In this document: piece by piece, positions 1 through 11,779 of the stretch | How positions within the stretch are numbered: the stretch's first letter is position 1 | Layout of the letters: each line of letters opens with the position of its first letter | NCBI GenBank assembly: GCA_016648135.1 | Contig: JADDOH010005119.1 | Location: 62,001 to 126,000 of the forward strand | Direction: 5' to 3' | DNA: 64,000 bases | From: Agrypnia vestita | Lineage: Eukaryota; Arthropoda; Insecta; Trichoptera; Phryganeidae | Translations under genes and position numbers: made by a program | Notes under the pieces: model-generated | What the model saw: the letters and a program-made list of their open reading frames with translations, nothing else | What the model was told of the DNA's origin: nothing | Database searches by the model: none

Positions 1-152
1 TCAGAAATATTGAAAAAAAAATGCAAACTTTGATGTCGCATGTCTCCTTAACTATTAATATTAGGTCATAATAGCTTGAACATTTTCGACTCATAATCAA
101 GGCAGGAATATAGTCCTGCGAGGTTATTAATGTTTTCCAAATAACCCTGTAT
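1..152 (+). repeat. Dispersed repeat, copy 1 (cut by window edge)
   Basis: The left edge matches 44738-44890 and both arms of 59163-59690. The shared core is CATTTTCGACTCATAAT, followed by a stretch ending near CCCTGTATAAC. It is a non-coding dispersed repeat of unknown class. Its outer end resembles the ACAGGGYGTAACAGA start seen at 59163. Confidence 0.6.
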
Positions 153-483
153 AACGATATTTCACAACATCTGCATGTCTGACCAGCCCGGATAAAATGC
201 TAGTAATAATTATTAGTACGTGTTGGACACATATGTGTTACGGCAGTTATTTGCGGCATACCGCTATTCCGTAGTAAGCATTTAATTAAAAGTATACTTC
301 TCAATTAAGATTAATAGCCTGGTGATAAACAAGAAGATATAGAATGGATTACCCAATTACTAATCAACCAGTCTTCACTTCGCTTATCCACCTATTAATT
401 TAATTTAATAATTGATGGCGTAAGAGACTTTCCAGGCGGACCGAGGAAGCTGCGTATCACACCACCCTTCACCCCTCTTCGCA

Positions 484-1200
484 GATGAAGCGCTTGTTCA
501 GACACAGCGGGAACCGTTCAGTTTCAGAATCGCGTTTCAAAACACGCGATTTGTGTCATCTGTTCACACAGCCGCGGTTAATAAGCGATTTGTGCGCGCG
601 AAAATAAACGTCGGTTTGACAGCTCTGGTGCCGTTCTCCATCTTTGAATATCAGAGATATATTCGCTCATTACTTTGTTAACGACGGCCGTGTTCCGTGG
701 CATGACGCATAAATATCATTCTGTCAGTTCATTTTTGGTGAATAAATACCTACATCTCTAAAATACTCTTTTTTTCCACCATTTCCAAATATCTCCACCA
801 ACTCCTGCCAAGCTTGGTTCTTGGCATATTTGAGTAATCCTCACACTATTACAGGTCTTTTCTCCACTTCATCAATAAAAAAATCAGTGTCAAAGCGATC
901 CATAACCATAGAAAAGAGAATATAATCCACGCGTGCTCCTGTTGTGACATGGAACCGTGCGGTGCCCGCAACGCGACTGAACGCTCTCGTAAGGCCCCAT
1001 AGTAATAGGATCGTGCGGGCGCCGTGCGGGTCTATTTTCTAGCGGTTGAGTTGCGGGCACCGCAGCGGTTGACTAACCGCACGGTTGTGTGTGAACGATC
1101 ACATACAAACCTAGGTAAATGAGACCCGCACGGATCTCATGCGATTCTGAAACGGCACGGTTCCCGCTGTGTCTGAACAAGCGCGAAATCTGCAAAGGTC
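484..1200. repeat. Block bounded by inverted repeats with an internal hairpin
   Basis: About 60 bp at 484-545 (core TTCAGACACAGCGGGAACCG) recurs inverted at 1143-1200. Between them, 953-985 and 1041-1070 form a GC-rich hairpin around GGTGCCCGCAAC and GTTGCGGGCACC. This looks like a non-autonomous DNA element or two inverted copies of one. No target duplication was identified. Short open frames across it run through the repeat and are not credible genes. Confidence 0.45.
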
Positions 1201-1574
1201 TGCCGCCGAGGGACGTGGTGGAGACGAGGGTCTCTGATGCAGACCTTAATTGTTGCAGTTGCCATGAGATCACTTTGCTGCCAGACTAATTGGACGTTCT
1301 GTATGTCTGCACGATGTCGTGCAGAATTGAAGCAATTTTCAAATTAACACGGCGATTCTGTCACTTTCTGTGGAAGACGAAACGTCATCATTGGATCATT
1401 GCGGTGCAATGGAAACATTGTCATAACCGATTTATAATTTTTAATAATATTATGCACGTCAAAACGTTGCGCGTTGCTGGCGCAGTTTGTATGCCAGCAA
1501 GTAAATACATAAACCGAAGTAGCATTTTCATGTACTCAATCTAATGGAGTTCTAAGTTTATATGAAGACTGCCT

Positions 1575-1845
1575 GCAACCCGTCAAAAATGACGGAACAT
1601 TGTTCGCGTCTTTGCTAAGCCCTAGTGTATAGTGTATAATAGCACCTTTTTGGCGCTCCACGGAAGGGCGGCCGTTGAAAGGTTGGTTCGGGTTTGGTGG
1701 CCCGGAGTTTAAGCCTCACCTCCGGCCGTCTAGTTTTGTTTTTTAGCCGTGAATTCGAACGGAATGACGAACGTTACACGAAGTTATGGGGATAAACAGA
1801 CAGACAGACGGACGGACAGACAACGAAATTATTATGTTTGATTAT
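1575..1845 (+). repeat. SINE-like repeat, copy 1
   Basis: This shares an ordered set of blocks with 16855-17285 and 47690-47870 (both minus): a start near GACGGAACATTG, then TTCGCGTCTTTGCTA, a TTCGGGTTTG block, an RNA polymerase III B-box-like segment, GAATTCGAA, and an ACAG-type simple tail. The B box is degraded here (GGAGTTTAAGCC) but clear in the other copies (GGGGTTCAAGCCC). It is probably a tRNA-derived SINE, although an A box is not obvious. Confidence 0.5.
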
Positions 1846-2399
1846 TCGATTTCCTGCAATTAGGCAAGTATTCGAACAATAGTAATTAATAACGACTCTT
1901 ACATGTAACACGATTGGCACGTGTTACACTCAGGCGCCCGGGCCTCATTAGGGGTTAGAAATCATCAGTATTGTTGTCGTAATTCCAGCGAGTTACGGAA
2001 AGACAGACAATCTATTCGAAATTAGCATAGTTGACAAACAACATTTATCCAAGTCGCAAACCGTTCGGCCCTGTTGGAGTATTTAAAAGCGGACTAATGA
2101 TAACAATCGGCGCTAGGGCGGCGAGAATTAAGCCATGTATTCACTAGGGGACAAATCGCGAAACATTCCGCTCGGCATGTCGCATCAACATCTACGTTCA
2201 AGTTTCGGGGACAATGACGCGGTCATTTGACGTGTACACACCGGGACTCGCATATCTTGTCGCGGCAATGTCACCCGATGAGGTTATGATGACAGCTGCG
2301 GTATCTCATTTGGTGAAAACGTGGTTCCGCGCAATTCGAAATGTTTTTTTGGGTCGCAATTTCAAATTAACGAGGTTTTACTGTAGTAAATTGAATATT

Positions 2400-2640
2400 A
2401 TTAAAAACAAGGTATTGTTTTCCAGACGTCGCGGAAATATATCGCCCTATGAGGTTATGATGATAGCCGCGTATCTGTTTATGTTAATGAGTTTATCGAA
2501 AAGTAAGAGGAGAAAAAAGAGGAGAATGCGAAATTATTTACTGCAAAGATAAAGAAGGACGGACATTCTATGCGATCTTCGGTCGATACAGCTCGATGAG
2601 TTCAAGAACGATTTCATTTCCCCGCATTGTCATCTTAACA
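2400..2640 (+). pseudogene. Possible relic of a Harbinger-type nuclease N-terminus
   Basis: Frames read a hydrophobic stretch, a KRRKKRR basic run, RNYLLQR, then after frame changes a segment ending IQLDEFKNDF. This order resembles the start of PIF/Harbinger transposases, which have a basic run, then a W/Y-R segment, then a D-x-F-x-N-F motif. The reading needs at least two frameshifts and no catalytic DDE residues are visible, so it is weak. The GC-rich block that follows (2690-2960) has no recognised content. Confidence 0.22.
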
Positions 2641-3027
2641 GATACAGCGCATGCGTATTCACTTGTAAACATATCACGTGGTACTGACGCTCCGAGGAAT
2701 GTTGCAGTGAGCTCGCTCGGGTACCGTGCGCATGGCAACGTTGCCACGGCACGTAGAAATGCCGCGCTATGTTGTGCGCGAGGTTGCGGAACAGTGCACG
2801 ACGTTGCAACGTCACGTAGACTCTATGCCGCGCGTGCTGTTGAGGGACAATTTGTCCCCTCGTGAATACATGGCTTTACAATATGTCGCCGGGCGTAATT
2901 TCGTATCGGGAATGGTAAAAGTACGTTATTTTTTAAAATCAATCACAAGTGTCTGATTGGGTATTTGTTTGCGTTAGTTGGTTATTATAAGTTGTTCTTT
3001 GCTAGCGCACATCACATAGCTTTTTGG

Positions 3028-3430
3028 ATGACAAAATATTTGGCTAAATCCAAGATAATGGTCCCATTGCATATACAACGAAAATGATTATTTCACTATA
3101 TTATTGAATGTGCTAATAACAAAATGAAAGATAATTTACGTTTAAAAAGTAAGTATTAAATAAGATATTACACTTTGAAGTTTCGAAAAATGCACTGCGT
3201 ATTTTGACATTTCATAGGCAATATATGAGGTTAGGTTAGGTTGGGTTATTAGGTTTGGTTTGGTTAGATTATTAGGTTTGTTTAGGTTAGGTTATTAGGT
3301 TTGGTTAGGTTAGGTTATTAGGTTTGGTTTGTTTAATTTAGATTAAGATTATTTTAGTTAGATTAAATTAACAGGACATTAAATTATATAGTGAAATACT
3401 TATTTTCATTGTATGAACAACGGGACCATA
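3028..3430 (+). mobile_element. MITE with ~54 bp terminal inverted repeats, copy 1
   Basis: The left terminus (3057-3110) and right terminus (3375-3430) are imperfect inverted repeats starting ATGGTCCCRTTG. The same element lies inverted at 11404-11760, where the termini extend outward through AATCCAAGA. Copy 1 ends abruptly at the right against a LINE tail. Interior sequence is shared with copy 2, including GATAATTTACGTTTAAAAAG and TTTCATAGGCAATATATGAG. Confidence 0.7.
3246..3337 (+). repeat. 23-bp minisatellite, four units, inside the MITE
   Basis: TTATTAGGTTTG starts at 3246, 3269, 3292 and 3315, an exact 23-bp period. Units end in variants of GGTTAGGTTAGG. The matching place in the other MITE copy (~11540-11575) has about one unit, so the array expanded in this copy. 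It resembles the insect telomere unit TTAGG in composition but not in period. Confidence 0.75.
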
Positions 3431-3433
3431 TTT

Positions 3434-4060
3434 ATTTATTTATTTATTCATTCATTTACGCCTAAATAGGCTTGTACATATGTAGGTATATAACAGTTAT
3501 TTGCAAAAATAATATAAACAGAGAGAAAAACAAAAAAAAGAAAGTGTATATAATTTACATTATGGCGGAATGAAGCGCTCTCAGTATCGCGCCCCTATAC
3601 TGTGACAGGCCAGAACCAAACACGTCCGCTATGTTTGTATATTTGTTACCTAACCTGTGTATTCTAGGTACTAGCGAGTTGTAGTGAGCATTTGTTCTAG
3701 TATTGTCACAGTAAAAAGGCGTCGGCACTCGAGTAGTTCGACTGGGTACATGGAACATTATTAAGGACAAAATTTCAGGGCTGTGGTAATGCGAGTTTAC
3801 AATTTTATATAATAAAATCAGATCGGATAAAACTCTCCTGTCCGATAGTGGCAATAAACCGGTAAAATATAATAAGTTTGTATAGTTAAGATTTTCTATT
3901 GGGATATGGAGACGGAAATTTATGTAGCGTAAAAATTTATGTTGAATTCTTTCTATTGTATGAACATGAGCATTGTAATAGGGACAGTTGTATTCGATTC
4001 TTGGATTATTCCAAATATTTTTCAAACGTCGATAGATACATAGGTCATATGACGGCCGAA
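3434..4060 (-). mobile_element. LINE 3' end (reverse transcriptase C-terminal region)
   Basis: A 156-residue minus-strand frame (3555-4025) contains IERIQHKFLRY, LSDRRVLSDLILLYKI and VPSRTTR. This is the usual C-terminal tail of jockey/CR1-like non-LTR retrotransposon polyproteins. It is 5'-truncated. The downstream side (3434-3450) ends in a TAAA-type simple tail, as expected for a LINE 3' end. No catalytic motif remains. Confidence 0.75.
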
Positions 4061-4307
4061 GCAGTCCAACATATGCATCGAAGCGGAAATGCTTCTGCTA
4101 GTCTATTTCTACACCTCTACACTGAACACACATTCAGGTCTACATACATTCTTAGCCTCGGCATATTTCTATGAAGCTTAATTTCGAAATGATTAGACTG
4201 GGTCTGAATTGGTTAAACAGAAAATAGTATATCCATTACTTTATACTCGAAGCTCGGGATATTTTTATACTAATTTTACTTTCAAGAAATTTTCAATAGA
4301 TAGATAG

Positions 4308-4536
4308 CAGGGGCGTGCAGTGCGAATAAGAAGCATGACTTTTTCCTAGGCATGTATTTCGAAAAGAAACCGAAATACGATATATATCTCGTAATATTCC
4401 TATCAAAATAATTAACATATTATTCAGATGTTAATATTTCATAATATTCTGCCAGATACATATTTAATTTCCATATTTTTTTCCCAAATATAGGCTAAAT
4501 AAAAATCATGCTTCTTGTTCCCACTGCACGCGCCTG
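4308..4536. mobile_element. hAT-type MITE with 8-bp target duplication
   Basis: Termini are CAGGGGCGTGCAGTG and the inverse of CAGGCGCGTGCAGTG, with inverted repeats extending ~36 bp through AAGAAGCATGA. It is flanked by ATAGATAG at 4300-4307 and 4537-4544, an exact 8-bp duplication typical of hAT. The element is 229 bp and non-coding. Its terminus resembles that of the 980-bp element at 42235-43214. Confidence 0.85.
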
Positions 4537-5019
4537 ATAGATAGATTTATTTCACATTCATAGGTGACAACTTTTTATAGTGCTTACAATATTATATAAG
4601 CATATTTCATTGTTTGCTGAGAGTCTTGCAAAAGCAAAGTAAACACTACATTAATTTGACGCCCTGCCTGCTACACTAGTATTTTACTGTATTATAGCAG
4701 ACAGTGCTCTTCCAGTAGGTACAGTATATGTGCAAGAATATTTATTATTTATATAAAGTGGTTAATATATGAATAAATCTTATTAATAATACTTACCTTA
4801 ACCTTTACCATCGTACTAACATGTACAAAGAAATGCTAATTACAGTAATCGCACACAAAGGCAAGACAGGCATACTTATTCTCATCACTATTTTACTTCA
4901 CAGAGTAACTCACACTACCACGTCTTCTTACTTCAAAAAATTTTTTTTTTTGTTTCATTAGATCCTAACCTCGGGAAGATTGTATCTTACGGGGTTGCAT
5001 CTACATCTCAATTAATACA

Positions 5020-5690
5020 ATCTCATAATGTTCCATCAGATCGTATTTTTTTAAATTTTTTTTTTATTAGGTTCTATTCAGATACAATTTGTACATATTT
5101 AATATAATAGTATGTATGTAAAATGTTATTGTTGATATTTATGTTCATAGTTCTCCTCACTAGGGGTTCCTGTGCTGTTTCTACCTATTTATTTTCTATT
5201 TTTAGATTTCTACGTAGTTTTTAATACTCCTTTCAATTTAACTGCATCGACTTGATTTAGCCATACTTTTATCTTTTTTTTTGAACTCTTCAATCTTTTC
5301 GATATTCTTGAAGGTTGGAGGAAGGATGTTGTAGAGTTTTGTCGCAAAACAGATATAGCTTCTTTGGCCAAAAGTTGTGTTGAAAGTTGGTATATTTCTA
5401 TTGACCATTTTACCTACTGCCTCTCGTATTATATGTCGGTGTTCTATTGTTTTGTTTTGAGTCTTTAAATTGCTGTAAGAGAATGCTCTTGGCATATATT
5501 TGTTTTATGTTCGGCACATCAAGACATTTGACAATCTCTTTTGAGGGCGTTCTGATTCGAAGTTTTAAAATGGTTTTTATAATGCTCTTTTGCGGTATAT
5601 TTAAATGGTTGATATAGTTTGTTGTGGCAGATCCCCATGCTAAGATTCCGTACTCAATTCTATCTATTATTTCACGATTTTAGTTTTCTT
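5020..5690 (-). mobile_element. LINE 3' fragment
   Basis: Minus-strand frames read RIEYGILAWGSATTNYI upstream and then FGQRSYICFATKLYNILPP (5238-5495), a C-terminal signature of jockey/CR1-like reverse transcriptase proteins. The two parts are in different frames, so it is a relic. A T-rich run at 5045-5070 on the plus strand may be its poly(A) tail. Confidence 0.6.
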
Positions 5691-5879
5691 TAATTCATTT
5701 TTATTATCAGATTAACCTAAACATTCCAACATTGCAGGCACGTTCTATTGGAGTTTTTTTTTATTCTATTGTATATATTTGTCACAGGAGCATAATGACC
5801 CGCGTCTACGGAATGAGTTACGATGAGATATATCTCAGTGGAGTGTAGAGAGAGATTTTAATCTGGATATTAATTCAGA

Positions 5880-6130
5880 GATCAGCTTGAGATTGGTGGA
5901 CAGGGACAAGAGTGCAATCCACGTACCTTTCGACAAGCCAATATTTAAGCACAATACCAACACTCACTACAACACATCTGCACTGATGATGGACCCTGCA
6001 ATGGGATCTGAAAAGTCGGCCAGAAAGGTAGTAAAAACACGGCATAATACCCCAGAAGACACGTACACGACATTCGATTTGAGAATGAGACTCGACGTGT
6101 GCGTACAAAGTCACCTCAAACCATAAATAC
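5880..6130 (+). repeat. Penelope-associated repeat, copy 1
   Basis: About 150 bp (5945-6100) matches 43690-43880 in opposite orientation. It carries CTGATGATGGACCC and, after a GGGATC half-stem, TGAAAAGTCGG. This is the same layout as the hammerhead-like motifs elsewhere in the window (CTGANGA, stem, GAAAC), here with a decayed GAAAC. A 79-residue open frame spans it but shows no recognised domain. Confidence 0.45.
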
Positions 6131-6380
6131 GTATTCATTTTGAAAAGATAAGCAGAATGCATTAAATTAAGAAGATTTATTCCGTTTTAGCTATTGTTTA
6201 GGAGATTACAATTTACCCAACTGACGAATCGAATATCAATGGTCAATTCAGCGATCAATCATAGAATATGACATAATTGCATGGAGAGGGGCGACAATGA
6301 GTGAACTCAGTCCAATTATTACATTTCAGATAATTGTTATGAAAAATATCTTTAAAATTCCAATAATAACAAGGACAAAC

Positions 6381-6580
6381 GAAATATTAAATAAATTCAT
6401 AAAAATATTTTTAATATTAGACAAATATACGCTACTATAAAACTACTATAAAATACACATAATAAACAACTACCTTGGATCCAATTGGATACAAATAGAT
6501 GAAATATTATATAAATTCAGATAAATGTTTTCAATAATAGACGAATATACACTACTATAATACTACTCTAAAATACATTA
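6381..6580. repeat. Two direct repeats, 120-bp period
   Basis: GAAATATTAWATAAATTCA begins at 6381 and again at 6501, and similarity continues through AATATACRCTACTATAA. The DNA is AT-rich and non-coding. Around it (6130-7100) I see nothing else. Confidence 0.65.
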
Positions 6581-7427
6581 ACTGTAGGTATGCTACAAAT
6601 TTAAGCCAATATAATACGGTGATAAATTAACCAAAATATTAAATCCTGGATTAAGAAATATGGGTAGACCTAAAATTTGTACACTTATCCAAACACATAA
6701 ATATTTTTTCTAATCACTTTATTTATTCTTTTGAATAGGGGATTGTAAAAAATACTAAATTATTTAACTAACTGCTGAGACAAATAAAATATCTACTTAG
6801 ATATTTAAACGTAACTTACAAATGAGATGAATAAAAATAAGAAAATATATGACGATTGTGAAAGTCGAGAGTTTTCTCCAAAGAATCTCATGGCTGGAAA
6901 ACCCATGCGTCAAAGATCAGAACCTCCACAGCTGCACGCCCCATGGGCAGACTTGCAATAGGACGAATTAAATCAAAGCTTCATCATGCGTGCAGATTGT
7001 CCACGGGTCAACATCATCAATGAATGGCCGCCGGCTGAATGGCTGAATGCAGTCGGATTAGACCGGAAAGATTGGGGAGCGGCGGCTTTATACGTTTGCT
7101 GATTGTTGGATGCTGATTTGATTACGTCCATTGTGGCATTTGGTACGCGCCGTGTGCGCGCCTATTGGTACCAATACGGCGTGGCTAATTCTTTGTGTAC
7201 TCTGAGTTTTATTCGCGTGCTCTGGACCATTTGCTCTTTGGCTACGGTGATGGCTATTTTTGTTTGCTCAATGCCTTTCGTACATTCCTGCACAGGCTCA
7301 TTCATAACGCATGTCTGCAGTTTCATTTATTCTATTTTATTATTCAATGTTGGCTCTACAAACCAGATGAGTCGTGGTCTTCTCAATATTTTCCTCCATC
7401 ATTTCTCTCCTGTCAGTCTAAGACATA

Positions 7428-7937
7428 GGGGGGGAGGTGGAGCATAGTGGGATACTTAAGACTCAAACCTTCAAGATAAAATATTATTAGCATTGCGAAC
7501 GACTATGGATATGTTTTTCACGATTACGATAAAAAATCTACGATATGTGAATACATAAATGTAAAATGGCATTGGGGGCATAACAGGACAAATGTATTGT
7601 TACTTTAAAAACAAAACATAAACTGACAAAATCTTACCTTTTTCACAGACAATCTTGTACTTTTAATTATGAAGTCCGGAAGGTACTGCTTCAAAACGAA
7701 AAATTAAACACCACAATATATAATTGAGTTCGATAAAGAATTGCTGTTTAATTTCACGTATTTTTTTTATATAGCATAAACGGCTGTCGAAATGGCATGG
7801 ATCGCACGTGAAGGTCACGTGCCGACTGACGATCAATTAAAGCGAGCCCTTTGAAACATTGCACGGCTTTCGTTCGAGCTGTCATAGGGATGTCCCGCTA
7901 TGCCCCGCTATCCCACTATGCCCACCCCCCCCACCCC
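7428..7937. mobile_element. Inverted-repeat element with iterated subterminal motif
   Basis: Ends read GGGGGGGAGGTGGAGCATAG and, inverted, GGGGTGGGGGGGGTGGGCAT, both continuing AGTGGGATA. TA dinucleotides flank it at 7426-7427 and 7938-7939. CATAGYGGGA-type motifs recur near the right end. A related motif is iterated at 9675-9740. It is non-coding, 510 bp, and the superfamily is not assigned. Confidence 0.65.
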
Positions 7938-7944
7938 TAAATTT

Positions 7945-9660
7945 AAGAGATTATCACTCCTAGATCCTGCTCATTTATGGTCTGATGTTCAGTAAGTTAC
8001 ATTCGTGCTGTGATAAAATTAAGCTAAAAGCTTGTGTTGTGAAAAGTTGAACTCATTCATTGGTCTCCTGGGGAAAATTAAAACCCAGACTGCTTAGGTG
8101 CTTAGCAACCAAACAAGTCTTCTATCTTCTTAATCATTGGGCGTCGGTGTTCGATGGAATCATCTGGAGTATTCATCGTAATATTCATCACCATCTAACG
8201 CATCCATCCCCATTGACAATGCTCTTAGCGAGGTGCCCCTCATCCTTATTTGGTCCGGCCACCTTGATAGAAATTTTTATATTACCAAGTCTTCTATACC
8301 TGCATGAGAGAGAGAAAACCAGTCAGTGAGAAGAAGTTACAATAGTTTGAAGCTCACGAAAAGCCCTTATAAAAATACATAAATTATAAATGTGTTTTTA
8401 CAAAGTATTTAGGCATGCAACAATGAACAATATTCTTTTAAATGGACTAACGAACCAACTTATAAATCCACACTCTTCCACCCTGGCATATCACTCTTGA
8501 GTCATTCATTTTCATACATTTTATTTATCTGATCATGCTAGGTAGGTATTTCGTGCTCCTGTTCCTCATGTCTTCAATACTTAATTTATAGTTCCACTCG
8601 CCCAAACGATCCTAGCGATCTTTTATCAACTATTAAGGCACTAGACACAGACCAATTAAGTCTTGTCAGACAAGACCACGTGCACCAGCAAAGAACGCAA
8701 GTTAAAAGCAAACAGGATTTTTTCATTTAAAAAACATTGATTTAAGCAATTTTAAAGCAGACAATTGAGTCGTATCTTGTACGTAGCAAAAAACAGCCTG
8801 GCGAAATTAATGTTTATTAAAGTGTGACAGGAATGCCGACTCATTGAAGAATGGTGACTAACCAGGACAGGCTACCGCCACGTACCAGGCGATTCATTCA
8901 CCAAATCTGAAGATTAATACGGACAAGCATCTGCTAATTCGCTCTTGATGGACTGGATCTCACTAATTGGTGGACACGTGCTGTTCCGAGCTGGCTTTAT
9001 ATTGTAGTATAAACATTTCGTTGGGCTAGTCTTTTTCGCTAGGAGTGCAGCAATAATTGATTCGACCGCCTTTTCCATGGTCAATGGCTGCACGTTGTTT
9101 TGCCGCTGGCCCCGGAAGCCACCAATTAAGGAATCCGTAAAATGATCCGAGATGTGAAAAAAATGTTACCATAATGGGTGATGGGTTAACGGCAATGATA
9201 TCACCCGTGCAACAACGCTCGCTACGGTGCGTATTTTTGTATGTTCATCGTATTGTAAACAATCTTTTGGACAAGTGTCCAAACCCGGTACAAATATGTC
9301 CAGGGTTGAATATAGTCATTCCTCACTCTACAACCGTTTCGTTTAACGATCGCTCACACTTTGCAACGACCTTATCATGCGACTACCAACACATCAAAAA
9401 TGTTTCGAATACTCCCTGAAAGCGAACTTTCATATGATATATTTTCCGTATATCTTTCTACTTAATTCATCAAATTTATTTCGAATAATATATCTGGCCC
9501 ACATTCCTATGCGTTTAATCTAATTCATTTTATCTAGATATCACAGTAAACACAATGTTATGATTTATGAAAACTTTCATTTAAATTTCATTTAAAAAAT
9601 TTATTATTGTTATTAAGTTATCTTTTTTTTGGTGCATTGGGGTAAATTTTTTATTGTAGC
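7945..9660. other. Unassigned, no gene recognised
   Basis: No coding signal stands out. The segment 8008-8050 (TTAAGCTAAAAGCTTGTG) resembles 37630-37650, so part may be an old SINE tail. Open frames at 8060-8329 and 9174-9419 have no recognisable domain. Confidence 0.4.
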
Positions 9661-9669
9661 GAAAGTTGA

Positions 9670-9745
9670 GCTTAGCATAGCGGGAATGCGTGTAGCAGAA
9701 AGCGCATGTAGCGGGAATGCGAGATCACGGAATGCGCGTGCATCC
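9670..9745 (+). repeat. Short iterated motif GCGGGAATGCG
   Basis: TAGCGGGAATGCG occurs at about 9678 and 9709, with diverged versions between and after. It resembles the subterminal motif of the element at 7428-7937 and may be the remains of another copy. Confidence 0.4.
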
Positions 9746-10009
9746 CTTAAACTGTCAAAAATTTATTCACTTGAAATAAGTGTTCCAGTAACATAAATAA
9801 TGTACTGTCGACCATCTTTAATCATGTACCAATCATAAAGATGCTTAATTCAAAAGCTGACGGTTATTGAATTGACAATTAGAACTGTTTCATTTCACGA
9901 TTTTAGGTGTGTACTCGTATTATGTATTCATGTTATTGTCGTAAAGTATTGTATGTTGATGTAATTGTTAGATATTCGATTTCAAAACAAAAAACACATT
10001 CGTTCATTT

Positions 10010-10345
10010 GTTTGAATTTTTTTCTACGTAATAATTATGTCTCTTTTTCTCTTGTTCATTCTTTTTGTATTACTTTCAACGTGCCTATGTTTTTCTGCTA
10101 ATAATTAAGTCTCTTTTTCTTTTGTTTAAATTTTTTATTCTTTCTTTTTATGTAATTCTTAACATGCCTAAGTTCTAAGATAAATTTTGAGTGCAGAATT
10201 TTTTTTCTACTTAATAATTAAGTCTCTTTTTCTCTTTGTATTATTTTTTAACATGCCTGTATTTTTCTGCTAATAATTAAGTTTCTTTTTCTTTTGTTTA
10301 AATTTTTTATTCTTTCTTTCTATATAATTTTTAATATGCCTTAGT
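10010..10345. repeat. Minisatellite, ~172-bp higher-order period
   Basis: TAATAATTAAGTCTCTTTTTC recurs four times at roughly 85-bp spacing. Pairs of units differ, so the full period is about 172 bp (CTGCTAATAATTAAG at 10095 and 10267). It lies directly upstream of a LINE 3' end and may be part of that LINE's untranslated region. Confidence 0.65.
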
Positions 10346-10371
10346 TTAATTCATAAATATTTATGATTAGT

Positions 10372-10490
10372 AATATATTTCTAAATGTGGAGACCTGTAA
10401 TTGGCCATCTACATTATATCAATGTTTTCTATGCTTCTTTGTTGTGCTGTTGGTCTTCCATGAACATTTAATAAATAAATAAATAAAATT
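10372..10490 (+). mobile_element. LINE 3' UTR and tail, copy 1
   Basis: About 110 bp are nearly identical to 42868-42995 (core GGAGACCTGTAATTGG, GTGCTGTTGGTCTTCCATG) and end in an ATAAATAAATAAA tail. The tail and the dispersed, truncated distribution mark it as a non-LTR retrotransposon 3' end. Confidence 0.65.
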
Positions 10491-10544
10491 TGACAAGTTA
10501 TATAATTTCGAAACTTTTGAATTTTTTAAACTTCGGAACCGTTT

Positions 10545-11055
10545 TTGCCGGCTTGCCGGGTGAAAAAACTTTGGATCAATTTTTAACCCTTTTCCCGTGA
10601 TCCATTCGAGTTGAAACTTGGCAAGTAGACTCGTGGCGACGATCAAGAAGATCTGTCAAATTTTCGTTGAAAAAATTAATAATTATAGTATAAATTCGAA
10701 TTTTTAGATTTTTTTTTTTTTTTTTTCAAATTGGAATCATTAGAAAAGTTTGATTACTAGCATAGCGGCCCGATAACGTCGCGGAATATTTTCTAAATTT
10801 GAATTACTCCGTCGGTATGCATAATAGATACTTCACTACGAATGTCGAAAATCTAAATTGATTGACAAATATTTTTAGAATTTAATCTTCAAAGCATGAA
10901 GTGTCTTATCAAAGCTCAGAACATCTGACATTTTAGAAATATATTAAATTACTGTAAGTTTAGTGTTATGTTATATGTTTTAATTCGTCTTTAATTGTTG
11001 TTATATTTTACAAAGAAAGGGAGTATAATAAAAACTTGGTTTTTATGGGTTACTT
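10545..11055 (-). repeat. Unclassified repeat family, copy A
   Basis: This copy shares, in the same order, three modules with 22505-23060: an outer AAGTAACCCATAAAAACC / ACTCCCTTTCT block, an AAATATTCCGCGACGTTATC block, and a GATCTTCTTGAWCGTC...CACGAGTCTGC...AAAATTTCAGCTCG block. Copy C (29090-29460) has the first and last. No terminal inverted repeat or coding capacity was found. Confidence 0.65.
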
Positions 11056-11403
11056 TTTTTATCCTTGGCATTTCACAAAAGATTTTCGTTGCACTGATCA
11101 TCACCCAAACAAAGTATACAGTCGGGCTGACCCTAAAGTGATCCATCCAAATTCCGTCATCCGATTAACGTCCCACTGGAGAACAATTGGGCGAGTCTTC
11201 CTTCCTGGCGATCTGGGTCGCGGGCCGAGCGCTGATACTGAAGGCGAAAACGGATATATTTGTGCGAATTTGCGAAATGCGAAACATTACTTAATTATAT
11301 GCTGCTTCACTCCAGTCTGTACTTCTAAAGCGATTTATCTTTATTTGCTTGTTTTCCACGCCCAGCCACCGCGGCGCACGAACTCCGGGCTCCGCAACAA
11401 CCG

Positions 11404-11760
11404 TCATGAGATAATCGGAATAATCCAAGACTATGGTCCCGTTGTTCATACAATGAAAATAAGTATTTCACTATATAATTTAATGCCCTGTTAATTTAAT
11501 CTAACTAAAATAATCGTAATCTAAATTAAACAAACCAAACCTAATAACCTAACCTAACCTAACCTCATATATTGCCTATGAAATGTCAAAATATGCAGTG
11601 CATTTTTCGAAACTTCAAAGTGTAATATCTTATTTAATACTTACTTTTTAAACGTAAATTATCTTTCATTTTGTTATTCGCACATTCAATAATATAGTGA
11701 AATAATCATTTTCGTTGTATATGCAATGGGACCATTATCTTGGATTTAGCCAGATAATCT
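11404..11760 (-). mobile_element. MITE with ~54 bp terminal inverted repeats, copy 2
   Basis: This is an inverted copy of 3028-3430 and better preserved. Both ends read AATCCAAGAYWATGGTCCC inward and are mirror images. The interior matches copy 1 except for the minisatellite, which has about one unit. A 152-residue open frame from 11036 runs into this element and is therefore not accepted as a gene. Confidence 0.7.
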
Positions 11761-11779
11761 TTACCAAAATACATGATTG

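Noticed and set aside
2596..2956. Overlapping open frames in a GC-richer stretch
   Set aside because: Three frames on two strands overlap, none has a domain, and the composition explains the lack of stops.
3225..3340. Interstitial telomere (TTAGG)n
   Set aside because: The period is 23 bp and the array lies inside a MITE, so it is a minisatellite, not a telomere remnant.
7103..7447. 114-residue open frame rich in Cys, Phe and Thr
   Set aside because: Hydrophobic look but no signal peptide, no family match, and it runs into the inverted repeat at 7428.
11036..11494. 152-residue open frame on the plus strand
   Set aside because: It starts in repeat copy A and ends within MITE copy 2, with no domain. 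It is a chance frame across two repeats.
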